NCBI GenBank assembly: GCA_003476445.1
Contig: DMUF01000041.1
Coordinates: 4,306 to 11,644 of the forward strand
Length of the DNA stretch: 7,339 bases
Origin: Gammaproteobacteria bacterium
Lineage (GTDB): Bacteria > Pseudomonadota > Gammaproteobacteria > Pseudomonadales > Azotimanducaceae
Reading direction: 5' to 3'
Part shown: piece after piece, positions 1 to 5,610 of the stretch
How the letters are laid out: every line of letters starts with the position of its first letter
Position numbering within the stretch: the first letter of the stretch is position 1
Notes under the pieces: model-generated
The model's database searches: none
What the model was told of the DNA's origin: nothing
Seen by the model: the letters and a program-made list of their open reading frames with translations, nothing else
Position numbers and translations under genes: made by a program

Positions 1-738
1 ATCGTGCAGGAGCGGCTCGAGCGCGAATACGATCTTGATCTGATCACCTCCGCGCCCACCGTCGTCTACGAGGTTGAGCTCGCGGATGGCAGCGTGCGAC
101 AGATCGATAATCCGTCGAGCATGCCGGCCAACTATCAGGAGATGCGGGAGCCGATCGCTGAGGTCAACATCCTGGTCCCACAGGATTATGTGGGCAATGT
201 CATCAGCCTGTGCGTAGAGCGCCGAGGTGTGCAGAAGAGCCTGCTGTACTCCGGCGGGCAAGTGTCCATGAAGTGGGAACTACCGATGAATGAAGTCGTG
301 ATGGACTTCTTTGATCGGCTGAAATCAGTCAGTCGCGGGTTCGCCTCGCTGGATTACAGCTTTCTGCGGTTTGACGCCGCCAAGCTGGTGCGGCTCGACA
401 TCCTCATCAACGGTGACCGCGTGGACGCGCTTGCCATGATTGTGCATCGTGATCAGGCACAGCAGCGCGGGCGCTCGCTCGCGGAGAAAATGAAAGAGCT
501 GATTCCGCGTCAGATGTTCGACGTGGCCATTCAGGCGGCGATCGGCGGGCAGGTGATCTCCCGCACGACGGTCAAGGCTCTGCGCAAGGATGTAACGTCG
601 AAGTGTTACGGCGGCGACATCACGCGCAAGAAGAAACTGCTGGAAAAGCAGAAGGCGGGAAAGAAGCGAATGAAGCAGCTTGGTCGGGTCGAGATTCCCC
701 AGGAGGCCTTTCTGGCAGCGCTCAAGGTGGATCGCTGA
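1..738 (+). CDS. lepA: Elongation factor 4 (LepA), C-terminal part, 5' end outside window
   Basis: This is the last 245 residues of the translational GTPase LepA/EF4, which binds the ribosome and is linked to back-translocation and to 30S subunit biogenesis. The reading frame is already open at base 1, so the GTPase domain and domain II lie upstream; the full protein is usually about 600 residues. What is visible matches the family closely: QERLEREYDLDLITSAPTV near the start, then REPIAE, the EF-G-like domain V stretch DFFDRLKSVSRGFASLDY, and the LepA-specific C-terminal domain with IPRQMFDVAIQAAIG, CYGGDI and a lysine-rich segment RKKKLLEKQKAGKKRMKQ, ending QEAFLAAL. That lysine-rich tail region is characteristic of LepA and absent from EF-G. 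The stop TGA (736-738) shares its last base with the lepB start, the classic lepA-lepB operon arrangement. Identification is essentially certain; only the 5' truncation by the window edge limits the annotation. Confidence 0.98.
   Translation: MVQERLEREYDLDLITSAPTVVYEVELADGSVRQIDNPSSMPANYQEMREPIAEVNILVPQDYVGNVISLCVERRGVQKSLLYSGGQVSMKWELPMNEVVMDFFDRLKSVSRGFASLDYSFLRFDAAKLVRLDILINGDRVDALAMIVHRDQAQQRGRSLAEKMKELIPRQMFDVAIQAAIGGQVISRTTVKALRKDVTSKCYGGDITRKKKLLEKQKAGKKRMKQLGRVEIPQEAFLAALKVDR
724..730 (+). promoter_or_regulatory. Ribosome-binding site for lepB
   Basis: AAGGTGG lies inside the 3' end of lepA, 7 bases before the lepB ATG at 738. It supports this start over upstream in-frame codons, together with the TGATG stop-start overlap. 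Confidence 0.7.
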
Positions 739-1553
739 TGGATATCAACTTCCCGCTCGTGTTGACCTGGGCTGTTTTTGTTACCGGACTCCTCTGGGGG
801 TTGGATCGTGTGTTGCTGCTGCCCCGGCGGCGAGCGGCAGCGAGCCGCGCGGCATCGGCGGGCGCAACGATCGATGCCCAGGCCGAGATTCTGCGCGAGT
901 CGGTCCTGGTCGACTATGCGCGCTCGTTCTTTCCGGTGCTGCTGGTGGTGTTGCTTGTGCGCAGCTTCCTCGCCGAGCCGTATCAGATCCCCTCGGAGTC
1001 CATGGTACCTACCCTGGAAGTGGGCGATTTCGTGCTGGTCAACAAGTACGCCTACGGGCTGCGGCTTCCGGTCACGGGCACGCGCATTCTGGAGGTTGGC
1101 TCTCCTGAACGTGGTGATGTCATGGTCTTCGTTCCACCCCATGACCCGCGGGCGTTCATCAAGCGCGTGATCGGGGTGCCAGGCGACCACATCCGGATCG
1201 AGAATGATGTGCTCTTTATCAACGGCGAGCGTTCCGAGTATCGGCTCGAGCGCGAGTTCGAGCTGGCTCTGCCGAACAGTGTCCGGCGGCTCCCCGTGCG
1301 CGAGTACACCGAATCCTTCGACGGGGTCACGCACCGCGTATTCCGTTACCCGTTCCGCGAGCCAGCACGTGAGTGGCAGGTACCGGAGGGCAGTTATTTC
1401 ATGGTGGGCGACAATCGCGGGCGCAGCGAAGATAGCCGCGTGTGGGGTTTCGCGTCAGAGAACAATATCGTCGGCAAGGCGGTGGCAATCTGGATCCACA
1501 AGGAGCCGGGGTTCCACCTGCCAAGCTTCGAACGCAACCGCTGGCTCGATTGA
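738..1553 (+). CDS. lepB: Signal peptidase I (LepB)
   Basis: Membrane-bound serine protease (peptidase S26) that cleaves signal peptides from Sec- and Tat-exported preproteins on the periplasmic face. The 271-residue product has two hydrophobic segments, about residues 5-23 and 62-78, joined by an Arg/Ala-rich cytoplasmic loop, then the catalytic domain. Box B IPSESMVPTL carries the nucleophile Ser88; box D FIKRVIGVPGD carries the general base Lys142; box E GDNRGRSEDSR starts at 224, with Ser230 and Asp232 in the places of E. coli Ser278 and Asp280. It is shorter than E. coli LepB (324 residues), mainly in the periplasmic beta-rich insertion, which is common in the family. The usual Asp after GDNR is Gly228 here. 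The ATG at 738 overlaps the lepA stop and is preceded by AAGGTGG; the frame is open further upstream inside lepA, but that extension is not LepB-like. Confidence 0.97.
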   Translation: MDINFPLVLTWAVFVTGLLWGLDRVLLLPRRRAAASRAASAGATIDAQAEILRESVLVDYARSFFPVLLVVLLVRSFLAEPYQIPSESMVPTLEVGDFVLVNKYAYGLRLPVTGTRILEVGSPERGDVMVFVPPHDPRAFIKRVIGVPGDHIRIENDVLFINGERSEYRLEREFELALPNSVRRLPVREYTESFDGVTHRVFRYPFREPAREWQVPEGSYFMVGDNRGRSEDSRVWGFASENNIVGKAVAIWIHKEPGFHLPSFERNRWLD

Positions 1554-1565
1554 GCGCGCGAGCGC

Positions 1566-1571
1566 AAGGGG
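1566..1571 (+). promoter_or_regulatory. Ribosome-binding site for the DUF4845 gene
   Basis: AAGGGG sits 8 bases before the ATG at 1580, within the only real intergenic gap of the window (1554-1579). An in-frame TGA at 1574 rules out any earlier start in this frame, so the site fixes the start. Confidence 0.7.
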
Positions 1572-1579
1572 TGTGATGC

Positions 1580-1987
1580 ATGCCCGGATCCGTCGAGCCT
1601 GGCCTGGTCCGATTTGTCCGGCGTGTGCCGAGGCGTCAGCGGGGAGCTTCGCTGTTCGCGTCCCTGTCCATGCTGGTGGTCATTGCCGGTTCTGTCATGC
1701 TCGCCGCGCGCCTTGGCCCCTTCTGGATCGAGCATCGCACCCTGGTGAGTATCCTCGAGGAGCTGCCCGTGAGCACCGTGCGCGATGTACCTCGGGGGGC
1801 CGTATATGCCTCGGTCGACAAGCAGTTCGCGCTGAATGGCTATGGCGAGCTCAAATCCCGCGACTTGCTCGACTACCAGCCGGGTCGCGATGCCACGGTG
1901 CTGGTCCTGGCGTACGAGCGTCGTGCGCATTTGCTGCTCAATCTCGATTTGGTCATCGTGTTCAATGACCGCTTTGAATACCGCTGA
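1580..1987 (+). CDS. DUF4845-type single-pass membrane protein of unknown function
   Basis: A 135-residue protein whose function is not known. Its position between lepB and rnc, its size and its layout match the DUF4845 family found at this spot in many gammaproteobacteria and betaproteobacteria. A basic N-terminus (VRRVPRRQRG) leads into one hydrophobic segment at about residues 23-44 (ASLFASLSMLVVIAGSVML), followed by about 90 residues that would lie in the periplasm and end in hydrophobic beta-like stretches (DATVLVLAYERRAHLLLNLDLVIVFN). The RG-ASL-hydrophobic arrangement resembles a type IV prepilin leader, with Gly22 at the would-be cleavage point, but the Glu normally found at mature position 5 is Ala27. 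The start is fixed by the RBS and an upstream in-frame stop. It is followed by rnc after four bases, so it is surely co-transcribed with it. The family call rests on context and architecture rather than on a diagnostic motif. Confidence 0.8.
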   Translation: MPGSVEPGLVRFVRRVPRRQRGASLFASLSMLVVIAGSVMLAARLGPFWIEHRTLVSILEELPVSTVRDVPRGAVYASVDKQFALNGYGELKSRDLLDYQPGRDATVLVLAYERRAHLLLNLDLVIVFNDRFEYR

Positions 1988-1991
1988 AGCC

Positions 1992-2669
1992 ATGACGCCG
2001 GATGATCGGGTGGAACGCGCGCTGGATTATCGATTTCGCGATCGCGAGCTTTTCGCGCGCGCGCTGACTCATCGCAGCGCGGGCCGCCACCACAACGAAC
2101 GACTGGAGTTTCTTGGCGACGCCGTGCTGGGCTATGCGGTGGCAGATCGACTCTACCGGGCGCGCCCGCTCGAGTCCGAAGATGTGCTATCCATCCTGCG
2201 CGCGAGCCTCGTGCGCAAAGAAAGTTTGGCCGAGATCGGGGCGCGACTGGGTTTGGGTGAGGCAATCCGTCTTGGCGCGGGTGAGCGCAATAGCGGCGGG
2301 CACGAGCGTCCCTCCATCCTCGCCAATGCGCTCGAAGCGCTGATCGGCGCCGTGCATATGGACGGTGGCGAGGCCGCGGCGGTTGCTCTGGTTGACCGGC
2401 TGTTTGGTGATCGCTTCGAAACCGCGTCCGCGGCTGCTGCGAAGGATGCAAAAACCCGCCTTCAAGAGCATCTGCAGGCGCAAAATATGCCATTGCCTGT
2501 GTATGCGGTGGTGGCCGCGGCGGGTGCCGCGCACAAGCGCGTATTTACCGTGCACTGTCGTGTCGAAGCGTTCGAGCTCGAAGTATCGGCATCCGGTAGC
2601 AGTCGTCGTGCAGCGGAAATCGCGGCCGCGGAACAGGCGCTGAAAGTGCTGGAGGCAGATCATGGCTGA
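1992..2669 (+). CDS. rnc: Ribonuclease III
   Basis: Double-strand-specific endoribonuclease that processes rRNA precursors and regulates mRNAs; it acts as a homodimer with Mg2+. The 225-residue length matches E. coli (226). The catalytic domain fills residues 1-145 with the signature NERLEFLGD at 35-43, giving Glu36, Glu39 and Asp43, and a second motif SILANALEALIG at 108-119 with the essential Glu115. The residue matching E. coli Asp114 is Asn112, a notable change at a metal-ligand position. The double-stranded-RNA-binding domain spans about 153-222, starting DAKTRLQEHL and ending GSSRRAAEIAAAEQAL. The ATG at 1992 places the N-terminus (TPDDRVERALDYRF) in register with known enzymes; an in-frame ATG at 1965 inside the DUF4845 gene would add nine residues and cannot be excluded, as neither start has a strong RBS. 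It overlaps era by 8 bases, as in the usual rnc-era pair. E. coli rnc is autoregulated through its 5' leader; no such leader exists here. Confidence 0.97.
   Translation: MTPDDRVERALDYRFRDRELFARALTHRSAGRHHNERLEFLGDAVLGYAVADRLYRARPLESEDVLSILRASLVRKESLAEIGARLGLGEAIRLGAGERNSGGHERPSILANALEALIGAVHMDGGEAAAVALVDRLFGDRFETASAAAAKDAKTRLQEHLQAQNMPLPVYAVVAAAGAAHKRVFTVHCRVEAFELEVSASGSSRRAAEIAAAEQALKVLEADHG
2651..2655 (+). promoter_or_regulatory. Ribosome-binding site for era
   Basis: GGAGG lies inside the end of rnc, 6 bases before the era ATG at 2662. It is the strongest Shine-Dalgarno sequence in the window and suggests Era is translated efficiently on its own despite the 8-base overlap with rnc. Confidence 0.8.
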
Positions 2670-3588
2670 GTCGAACGACCTATCGGTGGCACCGCTTACG
2701 ATTGGGCCCTGCGGCTACGTGGCGATCGTTGGCCGGCCCAACGTGGGCAAGTCGACGCTGTTGAATCACCTCCTGCGCCAAAAGCTCAGCATCACTTCGC
2801 GCAAACCGCAGACCACGCGTCACATTCTGCTGGGTGTCGATACGGAAGGTGACTCACAGATCATCTACGTTGATACCCCGGGCATTCACGATCATGCGCG
2901 CCGTGAGCTGAATCGCCAGATGGTGCGATCAGCGACGGCCGTGCTGGCTGACGTCGATCTGATTCTGATGGTGACGGAACGGGATGTCTGGTCCGAAGGC
3001 GATGACCTCGTGCTCGATTATCTGCGCAAGCTCGAGACTCCCTGTTTCGCGGTCATTAACAAGATCGACCAGATGAAGCAGAAGAGTGCACTGTTGCCGG
3101 TTATCGATCGGCTTTCCCATCTCGGGCGCTTTCGCGAGTTTTACCCGGTGGCAGCGCTGCGCAGCGAGGGGCTCGACGCGCTGCGACGGGGCATCTGCGC
3201 AGCGCTTCCGACGCGTCCGCACCTGTTTCCCGCTGATCAGATCACCGATCAGACCGAGCGTTTCCTCGCGGCTGAGATCATCCGTGAAAAGCTCATGCGA
3301 CGCTTGGGCGATGAGTTGCCGCACCATCTCGGCGTCGTCATCGACAGCTACAGCGAAGGTCCTACGGTCACCGACATCAGCGCCGACATCATTGTCGAGC
3401 GCGCGGGGCAGAAGCGGATTGTCATTGGTACTGGCGGCGAAAAGCTTCGCCTGATTGGACAGGAGGCGCGACAGGACATCGAACGGCTGATCGGGCGTCA
3501 GGTCATGTTGCGGCTATGGGTCAAGGTTCGTGCCGGCTGGACAGACAGCGCAGCCGCCCTTCGGCGCATGGGTTATGACCAGGGTTGA
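2662..3588 (+). CDS. era: GTPase Era, 16S rRNA/30S assembly factor
   Basis: Essential-type GTPase that binds the 3' end of 16S rRNA and monitors 30S subunit maturation, coupling it to growth. The 308-residue protein (E. coli 301) has every family motif: G1 GRPNVGKS at 24-31, G2 KPQTTR at 48-53, G3 DTPG at 71-74, G4 NKID at 133-136, and a G5 loop near 163-166 that reads VAAL rather than the common SA form. The C-terminal KH RNA-binding domain, about 205-290, includes GQKRIVIGTGGEKL with the GxxG loop at 256-259, and the Era-typical tail LWVKVRAGWTDS. There is a short N-terminal extension of about ten residues before the first beta-strand (GYVAIVGRPN). The start is supported by GGAGG six bases upstream. 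It overlaps rnc upstream and recO (14 bases) downstream. RNase III and Era both act in rRNA maturation, which explains the conserved pairing. Confidence 0.98.
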   Translation: MAESNDLSVAPLTIGPCGYVAIVGRPNVGKSTLLNHLLRQKLSITSRKPQTTRHILLGVDTEGDSQIIYVDTPGIHDHARRELNRQMVRSATAVLADVDLILMVTERDVWSEGDDLVLDYLRKLETPCFAVINKIDQMKQKSALLPVIDRLSHLGRFREFYPVAALRSEGLDALRRGICAALPTRPHLFPADQITDQTERFLAAEIIREKLMRRLGDELPHHLGVVIDSYSEGPTVTDISADIIVERAGQKRIVIGTGGEKLRLIGQEARQDIERLIGRQVMLRLWVKVRAGWTDSAAALRRMGYDQG

Positions 3589-4270
3589 TGACCAGCCGGC
3601 CCTGGTGCTGCACGTGCGCCCGTATCGGGAAACCAGTGCCATCGTGAGCCTCTTGACGCCGGGTCACGGCCGCGTGGCCGTGGTCGCGCGCGGCGTGCGC
3701 GGGCCGCGCGGAACTGCTCTGCAACCCTTCAACCAGCTGCGTGTGGCGTGGCAGGGGCGCGGTGCACTCGCAACCCTGGTCCAGGCCGATCTGGAAAAAC
3801 CGGTCTGGCTTTCCGGGCTTGCGCTGAGCGCCGGTCTTTATCTCCTCGAGCTCCTGGATCGCCTCGTCACCGAGCGAGAGCGCGCGCCGCGTTTGTATGC
3901 GGGCAGCTGCTGGGCGCTCGATGGTCTTGCGGATCCGAACTCGGATATCGCGCTCACACTGCGCCGATTCGAACAGTTTCTGCTGGCCGAGCTGGGTTAT
4001 GCGATCGAGTTTGCCTGCACCGCAGAAGACGGCGCGCCGCTTGACCCCGAAGAGCAGTATCGCTTCGAGCCAGGGGCCGGGTTTCTGCGCGCGGTCGCAG
4101 CATCAGGCGATACCTATTCCGGCAGCGTGCTGCTGGCAATCGCGGCGAATGACTATGCCAGCGCATCCGCCCGTCGCGCGGCCCGTCAGGTGGCGGCCCG
4201 TGCGTTGGCTACCTTGCTGGGGCCCCGTCCGTTGGTCAGTCGCGGGCTTCTTGCGGGGCATTCGTCATGA
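3575..4270 (+). CDS. recO: DNA repair protein RecO
   Basis: Recombination mediator of the RecFOR pathway: it binds single-stranded DNA and SSB, anneals strands, and with RecR loads RecA on gaps. The 231-residue product (E. coli 242) begins with an OB-fold at about 1-80, recognisable from PALVLHVRPYRETSAIVSLLT and GRVAVVARGVRGPRG, then ALQPFNQL. A helical domain follows with SAGLYLLELLDRLV at 86-98 and LRRFEQFLLAELGY at 129-142, and the tail PLVSRGLL at 219-226 matches the family's PLKSRELF. No zinc-binding cysteine cluster is present, as in E. coli RecO. The ATG at 3575 gives the expected N-terminus; a GTG at 3530 in the same frame would add 15 residues encoded entirely within era and unlike RecO. 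No clear RBS precedes the ATG, so translation probably depends on ribosomes finishing era, which it overlaps by 14 bases. Its stop overlaps the rlmD start as ATGA. Confidence 0.93.
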   Translation: MTRVDDQPALVLHVRPYRETSAIVSLLTPGHGRVAVVARGVRGPRGTALQPFNQLRVAWQGRGALATLVQADLEKPVWLSGLALSAGLYLLELLDRLVTERERAPRLYAGSCWALDGLADPNSDIALTLRRFEQFLLAELGYAIEFACTAEDGAPLDPEEQYRFEPGAGFLRAVAASGDTYSGSVLLAIAANDYASASARRAARQVAARALATLLGPRPLVSRGLLAGHSS

Positions 4271-5610
4271 GTGGAGTGCGTTCGCTATACGCTGTGACGA
4301 TCGACTCTCTGGGTGCGGACGGGCTCGGTCGTGCCCGTGTTAACCTGCCGGGTGCTGGGGAGCGGGAGCTTGCCGTGCGCAACGCGCTGCCGGGGGAGAC
4401 CATCGACGCGGTCGTACGCCGCAGGCGCAAGGGAATCTGGTTCGCTCAGGGAGAGCGCGTTGGCCCACCCTCGCCCGAGCGTGTGGTCGCTCGTTGCGCG
4501 CATTTCGAGCAGTGTGGCGGGTGCGTCGCGCAGCATCGCGATCACGACCTGCAGCTCGAATTCAAGACGCGCCAGGTAAAGGAGCTCCTGGTCGCCCGCG
4601 GACTCACGCCACCTGACTTCGGGCGCCCCGTCACCGGGCCCACCTTCGCCTACCGGCATAAAGCGCGCCTTGGGGCACGATACGTTGACGGCGAACTGCT
4701 CATCGGCTTCCGCGAAGCCTTCAGTAATCGCGTCGTGCGTATGGAGTCCTGTCAGATCCTTGCGCCGCAGATCCATGCTGCGTTGCCAGGGCTGGCCCGG
4801 GTGCTGGGCGGGTTCGGCGCAGCGAGCCAGATTCCCCAGATCGAGGTCGCAGCGGGCGACCGCGACTGCGCCTTTGTCGTGCGGCATCTCGTGCCGCTCA
4901 GTGCGCACGAAGAGGAACAGCTGGCTGCTTGGGCGGCGAACGCCGGCTGCGCGATCTATCTGCAGCCGGCAGGCTACGATTCGCTTCGCGCGCCGGTGAC
5001 GGGAGTCCACCCGCGGGTACTGGCTTACGAGCTCCCTGCGCTCGACCTGCGATTCGAGTTCCTGCCGACCGATTTCACCCAGGTAAATCCGCACGTGAAC
5101 CGGCTGCTGGTCGACGCCGTGATCCAGGCTCTCGATCTGCCCCCGGGCGCTGCCGTGACGGACCTCTTCTGCGGCATCGGCAATTTTTCCCTCGCCCTCG
5201 CACGCCGCGGGTATCAGGTCCTCGGCCTCGAAGCCGCTGGCGGCGCTGTGGCGCGAGCAACGCACAACGCGCTTCTGAATGATCTGCAGTCCCACGCGCG
5301 GTTTGCAGTAGCCGATCTGCATGCGGTGGGTGACCAGGCGGCTGTTCTGCCCAGCGCTCAAGCGCTGGCCAGCGCTCAAGCGCTGGTACTTGACCCACCC
5401 CGTTCGGGTGCCGGTCCGAACCTTGCTGCGTGGTGTCAGTCACCCGGGCTTGAGCAGATTGCCTATGTGTCGTGTAACCCGGAAACCTTTGCGAGCGATG
5501 CGGTCGTTCTCGGCGCAGCCGGGTTCCGATTGGTGGACATCCGGGTATTCGACATGTTTCCGCACACCGCGCATGTCGAAACCTTCGGATTCTTCCGTCG
5601 AGATCGCTGA
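4267..5610 (+). CDS. rlmD: 23S rRNA (uracil-1939-C5)-methyltransferase RlmD
   Basis: SAM-dependent enzyme (RumA/TrmA family) that makes 5-methyluridine at position 1939 of 23S rRNA. In its 447 residues (E. coli 433) an N-terminal TRAM RNA-binding domain occupies about 5-66. The 4Fe-4S cluster cysteines are Cys77, Cys83, Cys86 (CAHFEQCGGC) and Cys162 (ESCQIL), the set that marks RlmD. The methyltransferase domain shows QVNP at 272-275, DLFCGIGNFSL at 299-309, LDPPRSG at 375-381, the nucleophile Cys403 in VSCNPETF, and the likely general base Glu438 in HTAHVETF. Just before LDPPRSG a perfect 18-bp tandem duplication encodes SAQALA-SAQALV (363-374), making this linker longer than in E. coli by my recollection of that sequence. 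The ATG at 4267 overlaps the recO stop (ATGA), with only a weak GGGG at 4255-4258 as RBS. relA follows with a one-base overlap; the rlmD-relA pair is also adjacent in E. coli. Confidence 0.96.
   Translation: MSGVRSLYAVTIDSLGADGLGRARVNLPGAGERELAVRNALPGETIDAVVRRRRKGIWFAQGERVGPPSPERVVARCAHFEQCGGCVAQHRDHDLQLEFKTRQVKELLVARGLTPPDFGRPVTGPTFAYRHKARLGARYVDGELLIGFREAFSNRVVRMESCQILAPQIHAALPGLARVLGGFGAASQIPQIEVAAGDRDCAFVVRHLVPLSAHEEEQLAAWAANAGCAIYLQPAGYDSLRAPVTGVHPRVLAYELPALDLRFEFLPTDFTQVNPHVNRLLVDAVIQALDLPPGAAVTDLFCGIGNFSLALARRGYQVLGLEAAGGAVARATHNALLNDLQSHARFAVADLHAVGDQAAVLPSAQALASAQALVLDPPRSGAGPNLAAWCQSPGLEQIAYVSCNPETFASDAVVLGAAGFRLVDIRVFDMFPHTAHVETFGFFRRDR
5351..5386. repeat. Two perfect tandem copies of an 18-bp palindromic unit inside rlmD
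   Basis: The unit CCAGCGCTCAAGCGCTGG occurs at 5351-5368 and again, without a mismatch, at 5369-5386. Each copy is an inverted repeat: CCAGCGCT and AGCGCTGG are reverse complements around a 2-base centre. As RNA each could fold into a 7-bp GC-rich stem with a UCAA loop. Because 18 is a multiple of three, the rlmD frame is kept, adding six codons per copy. This may be a recent slippage duplication, with the palindrome favouring slippage, or a small palindromic element; the sequence alone does not decide. The repeat itself is certain. Confidence 0.95.

Noticed and set aside
762..790. TTGACC followed by a T-rich stretch, considered as a promoter inside lepB
   Set aside because: No acceptable -10 element lies at the right distance, and the bases encode the first membrane segment of LepB, where T-rich codons are expected.
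606..1334. A 242-codon open frame on the minus strand across the lepA end and lepB
   Set aside because: It is a shadow of lepA and lepB; its translation is of low complexity, rich in Arg, His and Gln, with no recognisable motif.
1554..1579. The lepB-DUF4845 gap, examined for a terminator or promoter
   Set aside because: Only 26 bases long, with a ribosome-binding site but no hairpin with a T-run and no -35/-10 pair.
1836..1991. Possible longer N-terminus for RNase III reading through the DUF4845 gene
   Set aside because: The extension lies in another gene and does not resemble RNase III; alignment with known enzymes begins at the ATG at 1992, though a nine-residue extension from ATG 1965 stays possible.
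3530..3574. GTG start for recO at 3530
   Set aside because: The extra 15 residues are encoded in the KH-domain end of era and are not RecO-like; ATG 3575 gives the expected N-terminus.
3665..3682. Inverted repeat CACGGCC-GCGT-GGCCGTG in the 5' part of recO
   Set aside because: It has 7-base arms and a 4-base loop but no following T-run, and it encodes conserved OB-fold residues (HGRVAVV); in GC-rich coding DNA this is likely chance.
4285..5379. A 364-codon open frame on the minus strand, antisense to rlmD
   Set aside because: It is covered by a confidently identified gene on the other strand, its translation shows no domain-like pattern, and long antisense frames are expected in GC-rich coding DNA.
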